From Alentia gelatinosa (Eukaryota > Annelida > Polychaeta > Phyllodocida > Polynoidae), in the NCBI GenBank assembly GCA_950022655.1, contig OX465590.1, positions 37,585,218 to 37,649,217 of the forward strand: a stretch of 64,000 nucleotides of DNA. The letters are read 5' to 3'. The notes beneath the pieces are model-generated. The model searched no databases. It was given only the letters and a program-made list of their open reading frames with translations, and was not told the DNA's origin. How positions within the stretch are numbered: position 1 is the first letter of the stretch; the number at the start of each line of letters is the position of its first letter. A program made the translations under genes and the position numbers. This document shows positions 24,274 through 64,000 of the stretch, one piece after another.

Positions 24274-24411
24274 TGCTCTACAACCAAAATCAAGCTCTAA
24301 AGCCTCTATTGATCAGTAGTGACAGTACCACCACCACACATCTACACTACATTATCTACAGTCTATAGCATCGTTCTGGTTGACAGCATTTCATCATGAT
24401 TTATTTTAATG

Positions 24412-25394
24412 ATTCTCGGGAGCGGAGCATACGTCACGCACCTAACAACCACCCGCAAAGGGTCATAACAAACGGCTGTCACTCAACCGCACTTATATTA
24501 TCGCTCAAAAGGGTCGCCGATCGTTTTCGGTTTTATGCTTTGAATAAACATGTGTTTTGAAGACTTTAGGGTGATATTTACAAATTAATGAAGTATTCAT
24601 ATCTAACATTCAGGAAAAATATTTGAATAATAATTTCTAGCTACTTATGGTATGTTTTGAGAAGACTTTTGTACTGGGATTGGCAGACTTGGCAATTGGC
24701 ATAATCGGCCGCAACTGCACTTGTCACTTTGTCAAAGTATTTTGTGGTTCGAGACCAGGAAAATCATCAAAACATTATAAAATTCTGGAATAAGGTGAAA
24801 CACATATATAAAATCCTTCACTGCAAATATGTATGAATTCAGTGAAATTTAAGTTTGTGAAATATATGTCGTTGTAAATCGCTAAATTGTCAAAACGTCC
24901 TGCTATCAAACTAAATCATGCAATTAGGCACTCTGTACATTTCACGTCATATCTCCGTAAATATCTAACATAAAGACATCAAACAAAAACTGGCGAGTAA
25001 CTGAATGTATGAGGAAGTTGATAGGTCGGGTTATGTTTTAATTTTCTGTTTGTAACATCGTTTTATCAAAGGTTTTCTCAGTGCAATGCACCACTATCGC
25101 AGATTTTAGGCTGTCACCTGTGGGTTAATTAAGAATTGAAAAAAATGCTTTGACATGTATAGTATGACTTTCATGCTTATATGACTGAAAGTTTACTTAT
25201 TTAACTTATTAAAACCACGCTGAATTACCTCTAATTATGTATAAAAACCATGTACACTGAGTTTGAACATTGATTCACGATGCGGCCGTCGAGCGATAAT
25301 ACCAGAAAGCTAGGGTGGCAAAAAACGGCTTAACCCTTCGTGGGCTAGTTGCTAGGGTGCCTCGTTTTGATACAAAAGTTCCGCTCCCGAGAAT
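24412..25394. mobile_element. TIR element (ATTCTCGGGAGCGG), copy 1, 983 bp
   Basis: Perfect 14-bp terminal inverted repeats ATTCTCGGGAGCGG and CCGCTCCCGAGAAT. A shorter relative with the same ends is at 55863-56488 in TTI1 intron 22. Neither has a transposase frame, so both look non-autonomous. Confidence 0.88.
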
Positions 25395-26987
25395 GAATTT
25401 AATCAATCAATGACTGTTCATAATCAAAGAGTTGAGCAAGTCTAGGCAAATGGCAGAAACGAGTAAACTAGTTGAACCAAACTAGGTCAAATGTGTTTAC
25501 ATCATACCTATTTATAGCGATGATTTGCCAGGGCCACGGTGATTTCCTGAACTTGAAGTGGCTTCTGACACACACAAACCGATCCGCCAAATATGGTAAA
25601 CAGACCTCTGACCACTTCCCTGTCTACAGGCTAGAAATCAGAGTGGGGAAAACATATGATCGTCTCTAACTCTGTTGACAGGATCAATCTTGTACGTGTA
25701 GTGTGTTGTTTTCTGCACTGTCAGTGTCATCCGGTGTTTGTCTACAAATCAAGTGACGCTCGACCGGGAACCAGTTACCGAACCCTCCGCTATGAGGGAT
25801 AGAATGTTATTATTTCAGGCGACACCGTCAATGGGTGAGCTTCCGCTTTGCTTTGAATTGCGCTGACGTATATCATATTGTCAACGTAAACACACAAATG
25901 CAAGAAGCATGACATTAATGGTATAGGGCATGATACTATGAAAACGTTTCGTGTTCGATGATTCGTTTATGATCGGATTCGGGAACAACTTACACGAGAA
26001 CTGCACCACTTCAATCGTAGCATAGCGATAATAGAGGTATTTGACCATAACAACTGAACGCAAGAGAGGCACGAGTGTCAGGGCACGTCTCCTTTATCGA
26101 CGCCGATAAAACTCGAAACCCGAAATTGACGGTGCGTGAATTTTGCGCTATAGAAAGTATCATGGTCATTTGCGATCTCATCTGACCCCAGGATTAAATA
26201 AAGACTTTAACCCCTGGGCCCCAGTTGAGACGGGCGTTGAGACCCAGACGACTCCTGTGCCATATCGTCCATGCTTCGCCGCAAATGCGAGAGTCTCACC
26301 TCCCGAAAACCAAGCGGGGCGTCCAAAGCGTACTGGCTACCGAGCGGGGCGTCCAGTATTCTGGACAATACGCTTCGTAGCCAACACGCTTCGTTTTTCA
26401 TCGGGTGACTGACGGACCATACGCTTTTCCCCCGAATTTATGTCAGAAGTATGTCAAGAATTAACGTAGGAACTTCAAATAAATATCATTAGACAGTTAA
26501 AGATGTGCGGAGAACAGTGTTTAAGTTAATATTTTGATTCATGATAGGGAAAATATGATAATATATACCGATGTTTGTTAAGCGGTTCGCGGCGAGTGTG
26601 AGAACGTCGCCTCCCGAAGCGAATGGTCCAATTTAGGAGGCGTATCGTCCAAAGCGTGCCTGCTACCAAGCGTATCGTCTATTATCTCCCCCCGGTTTTT
26701 CCCCATAGGCTCCGTGAAGTTCGTGTTCCCAATACTCAATAGCTAATTGGGTGATTCATTGGATCAAGATATATGTTATATGGGGTGAGATAAAATCAGA
26801 AACCCACTCGATGATAATAACTTGGTCCCCACTCCACCTCTTTTGACCGCAGAGTAAAACTCGGGAGTACTTGAAAATCATTGGAGAAGTCCATGATTGC
26901 AAAGACTTCAAACAATGAGGAAGTCTGGAAAGGACCTGCAATGGTTGACCAGACGTAAAATCATTCAACAATCAAACAAACAATCAG
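25395..26987. other. Intergenic, GC-richer patch near 26220-26690
   Basis: Contains two related stretches with AAGCG...GGGGCGTCC or CGTATCGTCC motifs (26280-26400 and 26600-26690), and a foldback-element end (GGGGTGAGATAAAATCAGAA) near 26783. No gene recognised. Confidence 0.45.
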
Positions 26988-27541
26988 AATACAGGTGTTG
27001 CCATTCAGCACCGCCTAATGGCCCACTGTGTAGTAACGCGGCCACTCGGACAAACACGGCCGACTCCAGCCACATGCCCATAGAGCCACACAGTAATCAC
27101 ACCTAAAGTGTGAACGGTGGGTGGATTACAGGAGTGTTGTTTTTTGACATATTAAATTGTTGGAACAAACTAGGGTATTGTACCAACGAGTCTGAGCTGT
27201 CTAAACTTTATAGTTGATAATTGTTCTGGTTTTAACTTGGAGAACGATAAGCACATAATAGCTAGGCCTGCCAATGTATTAATGTATATTCAATTTCAGT
27301 GATCCTGTATTATCTATGCTATATCTAAAGTATTATTGAGCCAATATGTATGTATGACATACCAGATTTGAGCTGGAATACCACAGAATACGATGCAATC
27401 ATTATTATTTCCCTGGAAATAATGTAGATTGGTACTATGGACCTATTATCCACATACACTGAGTGACCCAATGCTAAAGTATACGTTGCCAGGTGAATGT
27501 TTGGCTTCAGTCGTGGGGTAACTAAGCAGATAAGGTGCGAC
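26988..27541 (+). repeat. Interspersed repeat, copy 2 (uninterrupted)
   Basis: Same sequence as 12322-12879 with point changes (CAGGTGTTGCCATTCAGCAC at the start). It continues past CACCG into CCCTACGGAAAAAGGCC without the retrotransposon, showing the empty-site arrangement. Confidence 0.85.
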
Positions 27542-27999
27542 ACCGCCCTACGGAAAAAGGCCTATTGGGAACAGTTGTTGAAGTGTGTACCAATCCCGTG
27601 ACAATCTTTAGGTCGGGCAGAGTCAAGGCCCGGCACCACTGGTGTAATGCGATTGTTGCACACGTTCTATAGCCCCATCGACGCCCCATCGCCAGTTTTT
27701 ATTGCCCTGACTTATTGCGATGAATTCATCGCACTGAATCACAAGTAAAGTATAAGGTATGCCCCACTTGTGCGATGGAATCGTTGCAACAATATTCATG
27801 ATAAACTATATACATACATTAACAGTAATGCATCTATACATTGAATGTCTGCTAACATTTGTATGTCGGTTAGATACACGTTGAATAGGTTAATGTGCAC
27901 AGGTATAAAGCCATGTATGGCAAGCATCAATGGAACATAATTATCACCTTATGAAAACAGTCCGGCGTTTTCACAGCCTGATTTGAAATCATACCTCCT

Positions 28000-28112
28000 A
28001 ACACCTGAGTGGAGGGTGACTAGAGTTCTTTTACTTCCCACACCACATAGACATGGTATGAGAAGGATTGGCCTTTGATATATCAGTAAATATACCACTG
28101 CTGGGGGTGAAG
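28000..28112 (+). repeat. Interspersed repeat shared with TTI1 intron 15
   Basis: GAGTTCTTTTACTTCCCACA and AGAAGGATTGGCCTTTGATA are repeated almost exactly at 46985-47087. Non-coding; unknown origin. Confidence 0.8.
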
Positions 28113-28947
28113 GAGACATACATATCTTTATGCTCCTCGTATGTAGATACACACTCCCTATGTGTTTTCTGTGGGCACTTTGTATTAGGTGGATAATAAA
28201 CTAGGATATATATATCTCTATACGATCGCACCCTGAAAGAAGTATTCTATTAAACTACCTCAATATGAATTCGTTAAACAATCTCTTTTACAATCATATG
28301 TTCCACATATATATTTCACGTTTGTGTGAGTGAAAAGGTATACGTGTATATCACAAAATATTTAATTCACACTTTCTTAAATTGTAATAGAAAGATAACA
28401 GTAATAATAATACTGGTAACAATAACATTAAAATTCATGTTTCAGTTAGGGACCATCCATGAAGTACATACTGTCACGATCCAAAATATCGGTATGTTAA
28501 ACATACAGATAATATCCCTCGGCCTTATGGATCAAGCCGGCTGCGTGTCACGCCGCGTGAGGTAATCCCCCTTGGTTACGATCAATACGGGTTGCCCCCA
28601 CGCGGCTGAGACGCAGCATATAATCCTGATCTCGACATACTCGAGTCAGTCCGGTCAGAGAGCGCATTGTAACACCATCTGCAATAAAGCTTGTAACGGG
28701 ACGAAGCCTTGGAGTCACACAGATAGTAACAATACGCACTGAGAGGGGGGTAGTCGGCAAAAATCTTGGAATATTTTAGTACATGCCCATCTTTGTTCTC
28801 TTGCATATAAGATTGCGAGTGGGGGTCCTAAATTTTGAAAATTCTGCATACATGCTTGATTGCTGTCAACTCAATGATCATACATGTAATTACATTTTGC
28901 AGCATGAACCTATGAGCCCAGCTGCAGATCGCTAAGGGAGCCGTAAG
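28113..28947. other. Upstream region of TTI1
   Basis: No TATA box in a sensible place. The region near the ATG is GC-richer than the rest. No exon or RNA gene seen. Confidence 0.4.
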
Positions 28948-57078
<28,131 letters not shown>

Positions 57079-57594
57079 CCGCGAAGCTGTCTGAGCTGGA
57101 TATCTTTATTTCTGGATGTAAAATAAGGACACGCAGTCAACGTTTCTTATCGTATTACCAGATAAACATCGCTACTAATTTCACTGCCTCTGATGAAACT
57201 GAAGAGAACTAAAGAAGAAACCAACAAGTTTGGTCAAAGTTGTTGTTCTTTACGAGTTTGATGCTGAGTGATATGAACGAGACGATACCCGAGTGAATAT
57301 CACATAGCATTCAAATGAGTTGGAGAATGACTTCTTTGACCAAATCGAGTTGCTTTCTGTATTTATCTCACCCCTGTACACAGTAAAAGAATGGACAACA
57401 CATATGATATAGACCATGGAGAACGGACTGCAATACTTGTGAGGCATGGAGAACGAATTCCCAATGTTAAGTCTCGGGACAAAAATAACAGTGATAACAC
57501 ATAGGATATAGACCGTGGAGAACGGACGGCAATACTCGTGAGGCATGGAGAACGAGTTCCCAATGTTAACTATGGGACAAAAATACCAGGGATG

Positions 57595-57905
57595 AGATAA
57601 TATAGAGGAAACCCATGAAAGTTTAGAGTCTGAGCTCGTATCCCATCGAGTTTGAATCACGTAGTAATTCACAAGGCGAAGCCGCGTGAATTGCTATGTG
57701 ATTCAAATGAGATGGGATCGAGCTCTGACCCTAAACTTGAATGGGTTTCTGAATTTATCTCACCCTTAATATTGACGAATGGGCTAACATTTGTGACATT
57801 ATCCCCCATTGGATATTTTTCCTAAATATCTAATGGGTGTTAGATACGAGTTTCCAATGTTAGGTCTATGGAGAAAAAATATCTGGGGTGAGATAAAAGT
57901 TCAGA
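57595..57905 (+). mobile_element. Foldback element, stem type G, copy in TTI1 3' region
   Basis: Starts TATAGAGGAAACCCATGAAA, arms AGTCTGAGCTCGTATCCCAT / ATGGGATCGAGCTCTGACCC, apex CACGTAGTAATTCACAAGGC, ends GGGGTGAGATAAAA. A second stretch just upstream (57420-57590) repeats GGAGAACGGAC.GCAATACT twice. Confidence 0.85.
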
Positions 57906-58154
57906 CTCTTCGTGGAGCTTTTCTTATCAGGACATAATGGTCTATTGGAAAACAACGGGGAAGTCCGTTTTGGACTCAAATCCATCTGCTAAAAACCCAA
58001 CATATGACTTTGAGAACGGATGTTATGCGTTGGTCCGTGTGTTCATGTACATACTTGTTTTATGTGTATATTTGCATCTAATGCACACTATCCAGGGACA
58101 TTGTGGATTTGAAAAGCCAATCGTTTATTCTGATCTCATGCTGGAAATAAGAAG

Positions 58155-58160
58155 AATAAA
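58155..58160 (+). terminator. Possible TTI1 poly(A) signal
   Basis: AATAAA about 1.08 kb after the TTI1 stop, followed by a GT-rich stretch. Earlier candidates were not seen, but a 3' UTR carrying a foldback element would be unusual, so the call is weak. Confidence 0.35.
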
Positions 58161-58390
58161 CGAAAAGTTTCATATCTTCGTGTTCTGTATTTATTTTTTT
58201 ATCAAGGTGTAGTTATTTAGAAAACACCATGCGAACTCGTTCAAATGTTATAAAAACTTGTTTATTTCATTCAAAATACATCGTTTGGTGACAAAAAAAC
58301 AAATACATATGGCTTGCAATAAACTATGTTGAATATTTAGTAATCCTAGGTATTGATTCGTGGTTCATTATTCTTAATGATCGTGTAGGT

Positions 58391-58541
58391 GGATAATAAA
58401 TACAACATCTGGTTTTGTGTATAAGTTGTCTGTAATCTGGTAGTTGACGATACCCTCGCTGTTGCTCGGATATTACTATGCTTGACCTACTCGGAGATGA
58501 AGACCACTCATACAAAAGACAGTCGTTATTTTGTATGTACA
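58391..58541. mobile_element. Foldback element E (shared-apex hairpin)
   Basis: GGATAATAAATACAACATCT, CTGGTTTTGTGTATAAG and GTAATCTGGTAGTTGACGAT on the left; CTCGGATATTACTATGCTTG and the reverse arm on the right. Same stem as element C but more diverged. Confidence 0.8.
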
Positions 58542-58566
58542 TGTTTAATAAAAGATGACGTGGCTT

Positions 58567-58906
58567 TTAACCATTTGAGGGCGAGTGATGCCTTGAGGCA
58601 TCAACCGGCCCAGGGTGAATGATGCCTTGAGGCATCATTTCTCAAAAATTTACAAATTTGTTTTTAAAAAGGAAATAATGGAGGAATATTGATAAAATTT
58701 CCACAGAATGTAGGTTTAACACCACAATTAGTATTTCTATTCAGAAAAAATATAGAATATTTAGGATTATGTTTTGTATCACATGATCAAAAATTAATTA
58801 TGGGTTTTGACAAATATATGTGCCCGTCCCCTAGCAGGACAAACTGCCACCTGCACCTGTCGTTAAGGGGTAGCTCGGCCGTAGGCACCCGTCCTTAAAG
58901 GGTTAA
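58567..58906. mobile_element. MITE with TTAACC...GGTTAA ends, copy 2
   Basis: Full-length homologue of 19278-19616 with the two GATGCCTTGAGGCATC motifs, and CCTTAAAGGGTTAA at the right end. Confidence 0.85.
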
Positions 58907-59109
58907 CTTTACATGGTCCCAACTATGAAAAAAAACCATATAAGAAAATTAAAAATTGCTTTTGTTAATTTGTATGTAATCTATGTCGCATTTGATCAGG
59001 GGACGAATTCTTTTGACATAAAATCTTTGTTGAGTAGATAAATCAGGGACTTGGATGGCGGGACCGTGTTGCCGCCACTCAAGACCTCCTCTTAACGACC
59101 AGTGGTCCA

Positions 59110-62100
59110 CTACAGCGCTTCGCTGTCCATCTTGTTTTTGATCTCAGACAGGAGCTCGATGGCATCTCGATATTCTTTACTGTCCAGGATGTTTCTCTCG
59201 GCTGTCACCATGTTCTCCAGTTCTACCACTTCCTCCAGATCCCTGAAAGAAATTGTAAAGTGGGGAAACTGACTGGGCGGTTAACCCTTTCCTGCCGTGC
59301 GCCTGCAGCAAAGCAATGCTCGTAAACAAGTTATTCTTTTTATAAGTGTTTTAAAAAACTCGACTTTCATCCGTGAATATATAATGTTCCAAACTTTTTA
59401 GAGAAAATTTCTAAGGAAATCCTTATTTCTATATCTGACATTCATGGAAATACTAAGAAAGAAATTGATGAGTGTTTGGTCTGTGTCCTCGTTCGCCATC
59501 GAGTTTGGAGCGTGCATATGATCAAGGCAATTCAGTAATATAAATGATGCGAGAGCCGAGTGAGTATTCCGAAGCGCTTCAAACAAAATGGTGAATGGGA
59601 ACTGAGACCAAACATAAATATGTTCCTGTTTTTATCTTAGTCTGGAAATATTCTTCTGTTTATCGCCCATTGAGTACGAGGTACAGTACAGTACTTGCCT
59701 GTTGGGTACATACACAATATTACCATGATTTCGATCTGAGTACTCTCCGCGTAGTTGACGAGTATTGCGTAGCGTCAACTACAAGGAGAATACGGCCACA
59801 CAGATCGAAATTATGATAATGTTGTATTTATTACTCACTTATTTTTAGATTTAAGCAATAAATATGATCGTTAGAAAACTTTTCAACGTAATTAAGAAGT
59901 TATGTTTGGGACTACTTTCATCTCAAAAATCTGTATCCTCCTAGGAGGGTACGGAGCTCCGTATGCTCCTCAGTAGCGATCTGTAATCTCCATAGGCTTA
60001 GTATGGAGACTCCGTATCAGGTGGGTAATAAAAGTTTCTATCATGCTCGCCGAGCGTTTACATTAGACGACCAAAGACATGACTGTAGATCGTCTAGCCT
60101 ATAGTCGTCAGGTGGTGCTCAATTACGCAATATAGGCCGCAATAGTCATCAACGCAAGAATTTCCTCAAGCGTTTACACTTTTTATATATACCGATGTCT
60201 CGCCATTGACATTTGAAAGTCGTCAGGTGGTGTAAAATTCAATAATCGCCGCCTATAATCGTCTAGTGTAAACGCCAGGTAAGATATTAAGGAGACTTTA
60301 TAAGCCTTTATAAGAGAGCTTTCTGTGGCTGTCCCACAGTGAGGTGCAGACTTTACCTGTACGCCTTCTTCAGGAGACGGTCTGCATCGACCACCGCTCG
60401 CCGGGCCTCGTCAACCAACTCCTGCTGTTCCTGTTCCAATGTTCCAGCTCAATTACTTAGGGTAATTCAATACTTAAACTTCTAGCCTTAGTTCTCATTT
60501 GTGATTGTATATTTTCTTTCCCATAGACTTCACTATGTGTTTTTCTTCCAGTAACATATAGAGTTTTTATTTGAAATTATATCTTCAGCCCTTTTCTTTA
60601 TAGCTGCACTAGCATGGTATAGAATTGAATAGAGAAATAGTGGGTGTAGTTGTGATGTTCCAATTGCAATCAGTCGAAACTAGCTCCATATAGTTTGCCA
60701 CAAAGCCACAAAATACGAAAGTTGAATAATAATAAGACAAATAACTAGGCACTGCTGTAAATGACTAGTATAGTGTGGAACACCCGAATCCATTAAATCT
60801 ATGTCAGTTACTGTACAAATTGTAATATGTACCACCTGCAGTTTCAATCTGCAGATATTTACAATGTATGTACATTGAGATGAACATGGCATTTTGAGAG
60901 TACTGTCCCAGTAGCATGATCGAATATGATATATTTTCATCATGTTCTATGAACAGCGTTTAAAGAGCATATTCCACAAACATTACTGAGAGGCGCCATA
61001 TGGACACCGCGTTAAGGGTGTGTTCCACCGGGCCGGCAATATGGCATGGAAAGAGTACCGCAAGACACCCGTGTAAAAACATGTGATCCACCAAATCTAC
61101 GCTCAGAGATGGCCAGAGACCGCTGGCCAGCTGGTTTTTACAGGGCCAGCCGGCCACAGGCGACAACCACACGGTTGCGGGCGACAGGGTTTTCAATAGG
61201 CTGGTCCGGCTGATTCAGGCAGATTTGCTGATCCACCAGGCAGATTGTCCCAGCCGACCTGAGCCGATGAGCGATTTGGGCGGCCAATGTCCACAATTCC
61301 TCCACATGGTCATCACCCGGCCCTAACTCACTCTTGGTGGATCACATGCTTTAACTCAAGTATAGAGACCGTTCCGGTGGAACAGTTTACAGGATCACCA
61401 GCGGTGGTCACCCTGCAATGAACCAGCAATATTAGGTTTTGGTACCGTATTTACCTGTTGGTGGCCAGCGGCAGTGATTGTGCTGCTTGGTTTTTATAGA
61501 GGAAACCTATGAAAGCTTTGGGTCAGAGCTCGTATCCCATCAAGTACGAATCACATAGTAATATGCAAGGCAAAGCTGCATGAATTACCTAGCAATCATA
61601 ACGAGATGGGATTGCACTCTGACTTTAAACTGGAATGGGTTTCTGAATTTATCTCACCCTTCATATTAACTAATGGGCTAACATTTGTGACATAATCCCC
61701 CATATAATATGTTTCCTAAATATCTCATGGGTGTTGGATACGAGTTCCCAATATCAGGTCTATGGAGAGAGAAAATCAGGGGTGAGATAATATGCTATAA
61801 ACAACGGCTATGTGGTGCTCTTTTGATGCCGTATCGCCAGCCTGGTGGAGCATGCCCTTTAACCACTGTCAGACAGATATCTAGAAATAAGTGCGATGGA
61901 GCAGGTCACAGCAGACCGGTGGCGGCTGCACGGTGTCTGCATAGCAGCCACAGTCAGGGCTAGTAAAACCAGACTAGGTAGTTATTGCCTGTTACGTACC
62001 GGTAGAGCATGTTTGGCGGAAACCTGATGGCATCGAAATCTGGTCTAACCGGTGAAACACACCCTTTAGGCACATGAAGGTCATTCTCACAACAGGAATG

Positions 62101-62635
62101 TTATTTTTAAATATACTTTTGTTTTCATGTGCTACTTTTTTTTTCCAAGATGGCGCCTCACAATCTGCCACTCTCCTAGCAGAGATCCTGCGCTCTACTT
62201 CCCGCAGCTGCTAGCGCCTCGAAAGATCTGCTGAGAGAGTGACAGTCTGCTCAACTTAAAGGGGGTGTTCCACTGGCCCGACGGTAGCCGATTCTGTAGC
62301 CAGACAATCGCCGATCATTATCGGATGCCCTAGAATTTCTCAAATCTTTGAAAATGGTCATTTATTAAACTATTATTATCAGAATGAAATAAATTCCAAT
62401 ACGTGAGCTTCCTCCACAGGGTCCAGGAATCGGGTGAGAAATCGGCCTGGTGGAGCACACCCTTTAGTTGTTTTACCTGAACTTCCGCTGCACTTTTGAG
62501 TTCCTCATACATGTCCTTGAGGGCACCTTCAGCAATGCCCACGTCATCCTTATACATGTCCTTCTCTTTGGCTGCTCTCTTCAAAACTTCAGTCTTAATT
62601 CGCAACTGTTTGGTTCTTTCTCCAGTACTCCTCAT
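59110..62635 (-). CDS. TBCA: Tubulin-folding cofactor A (complete, 3 coding exons, 121 aa)
   Basis: Small helical-bundle chaperone that captures beta-tubulin after CCT release and passes it along the cofactor pathway to alpha/beta dimers in the cytosol. Exons 62635-62477, 60430-60357 and 59242-59110; phases 0 and 2 join cleanly. KQLRIKTEVLKRAAKEKDMY matches vertebrate RQIKIKTGVVKRLVKEKVMY; later blocks LLKKAYRDLE and DSKEYRDA follow the vertebrate AAYLDL and AEEYKEA positions. At 121 aa it is slightly longer than the human 108. The ATG at 62635 gives an N-terminus of the usual length; one at 62668 in the same frame would add 11 residues, though a TTTTAG acceptor just before 62640 suggests a 5' UTR intron. 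Exon 2 may start at 60430 or, after the second CAG, at 60424. Confidence 0.95.
59708..59833. mobile_element. Foldback element F (shared-apex hairpin, short apex)
   Basis: Arms CATGATTTCGATCTGAGTAC...CGTAGTTGACG and CGTCAACTACAAGGAGAATACG...CAGATCGAAATTATG. Same stem as A and B but with a much shortened apex. In TBCA intron 2. Confidence 0.85.
61013..62066. mobile_element. TIR element with nested foldback element, TBCA intron 1
   Basis: Ends GGGTGTGTTCCACCGGGCC and CCGGTGAAACACACCC are inverted relatives of the PIF/Harbinger-like TIRs. A type G foldback element (61495-61795, GAGGAAACCTATGAAAGC to GGGGTGAGATAA) is nested inside, and a second TIR-like motif (GGTGGAGCATGCCC) at 61845 suggests more than one event. 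Confidence 0.6.
62260..62467. mobile_element. Small TIR element adjacent to TBCA exon 1
   Basis: AAGGGGGTGTTCCACTGGCC and GGCCTGGTGGAGCACACCCTT are inverted repeats about 208 bp apart. The right end lies about 10 nt from the TBCA exon 1 donor (62476). Confidence 0.75.
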
Positions 62636-62640
62636 TGAGG

Positions 62641-64000
62641 CTAAAATAGGAATAGCTTCTATGTCCAAAGACAGGTCTTAACTGAGACATATGTGAATGA
62701 AAAATCCTGCATTTGCAAAATACACTTGAGCTAAGTGTCAGAACAGAATCTAACAGAATCAGGACTATACAGCTAGTGAGGTAATTATCGTATTCTCTAA
62801 ATTTACAAGAAATTTTGATAAGACATTTTGAATTTCTGCTGTACTTTCCCCAATCTAATTTTCTAGAATTCTATCAGGAAAATTTGATTCAAAATCAGGA
62901 AATCTATCAAATAAAATACAATATATAGCACACTTCTGTAACAAACATAGTCAGTTCACTAGAATCATGGACAGTGTAGAATCTAGTGTCAATACCAATA
63001 TAAACCCTTTTACCTACTCCACCCCCTGGGGGGCATTGATTCACGTTTAGTGGATCGCAGAATATCGATCCAAAGTAGAAATTGTTGCTCCAGATTCTTT
63101 GCGTATCACATCATAACTATGTCACCACCTATATTCAATTAAAAATCTAATGAACCTTTCACGTCACTGAAAATGTGGTGTTGTATAAAGTAGCAATACA
63201 AAATGAAAATAACGATACCAAACGACACGATCCAATATTACTGGAGCAACGCATTTCCCACATTTCTAGGAGCAACAAACCCCTGGTATGCAATCCATTC
63301 TAGTCCAGTTTCTATCATTCTGCATTTTTCCAGCATAAAAATCGGTCCTGTTCTCTCAGAAGTCTAAACTTTTAAAAATAAATTTGACATGCTCCTGGGT
63401 TCCGTTCATGGCACCGATTATCTAAGATCGCCCAACAAATGTACGACAGTTTGGCCGCCAAAATATGGCAGGCGTCTTTAGACACGATTGTAGCGCACCA
63501 CGGTCTTAGAAATTAAAGACGTATTTAAACAACGGGATTTTATTAAAAATAGTGCAAAACCGTCATCACTGTTAAGGTGAAAAGGGTATTGAATATAAAA
63601 CCAATAACTGAAATTGATTAAAAATTGATGTAAATCTATTTAAAATGAAAAACCTCAAAAACAGGTGTTAGTTGTGATTTCACAGGATGCATTACACGAA
63701 AAAAATATTATTAAAGCCCTATTCAGAAACTAATATATTATGAACAATGAGTAACCTTATAATCGAGGTATATGTACACAGACGACTGAGCAATGGAAGA
63801 TCTTGAACTTTTATATTTATTGGCGAATCATGAATCATTTTACAACTTAATACATAAAAGAATACATTCGTTTTAACGTGCATCTTATCATGATAGTGAC
63901 CTTAGAAATATACGCAAGAAAGATTTTTTCACCATCGTTCATCAGTCCTAAGTTTACAGAAGTTCTTAGGTGGACAAAGCATATTTACACTCCATCCATG
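62641..64000. other. Upstream of TBCA
   Basis: AT-rich. 63000-63290 is an uninterrupted copy of the repeat at 53310-53660. No other gene, RNA or promoter element could be supported. Confidence 0.5.

Larger units (their letters stand above)
57079..59109. other. Convergent space between TTI1 and TBCA
   Basis: Holds the 3' UTRs of both genes, a type G foldback element (57595-57905), hairpin E (58391-58541) and a MITE (58567-58906). No further coding exon seen. Confidence 0.6.

Noticed and set aside
26143..26412. An 89-codon frame with Arg/Pro-rich sequence
   Set aside because: It is short, without a splice context or family resemblance, and overlaps a locally duplicated GC-rich stretch.

Overview
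The window is animal nuclear DNA. Its genes are split by GT-AG introns, exons are GC-richer than the AT-rich introns, and the spaces between exons are packed with short non-autonomous transposons, foldback elements and satellites. The four host genes are conserved in animals. I lean towards a marine invertebrate, possibly a mollusc-like lophotrochozoan, but that placement is weak. I assembled the gene models by reading exon phases across splice sites and comparing the translations with remembered protein families; no search was run.

Layout, left to right. (1) 2641-11773, minus: the first nine coding exons (577 codons) of POLRMT, the mitochondrial RNA polymerase. They cover a presequence-like N-terminus, a Lys-rich linker and the PPR region; the catalytic part lies beyond the left edge. 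(2) 12322-14785: a repeat copy interrupted by a 5'-truncated Ty3/gypsy retrotransposon that keeps an open integrase frame and its 3' LTR. (3) 17275-20766, minus: a three-exon ankyrin-repeat protein with a C-terminal SOCS box (ASB-like). (4) 20767-28947: about 8 kb between genes, mostly inverted-repeat elements. (5) 28948-57078, plus: complete TTI1 in 23 coding exons (1067 aa, every junction phase-consistent). (6) 59110-62635, minus: complete three-exon TBCA, converging on TTI1.

The genes are housekeeping genes of separate pathways: mitochondrial transcription, SOCS-box ubiquitin ligase adaptors, PIKK-kinase assembly through the TTT co-chaperone, and beta-tubulin folding. Nothing suggests a joint system.

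The most unusual feature is inside TTI1. Three of its splice junctions have been duplicated in tandem. The exon 2 acceptor sits in a 30-bp minisatellite with ten copies of the acceptor plus exon start, and the whole array is open in the coding frame. The exon 9 donor seeds a 42-bp minisatellite of 21 units, each starting GT and mostly ending AG. The end of exon 3 with its donor is repeated 329 bp downstream. In addition, four TTI1 introns begin with a related mobile-element end 9-24 nt after the donor, and several families of long hairpins share the same apex sequence on unrelated stems.
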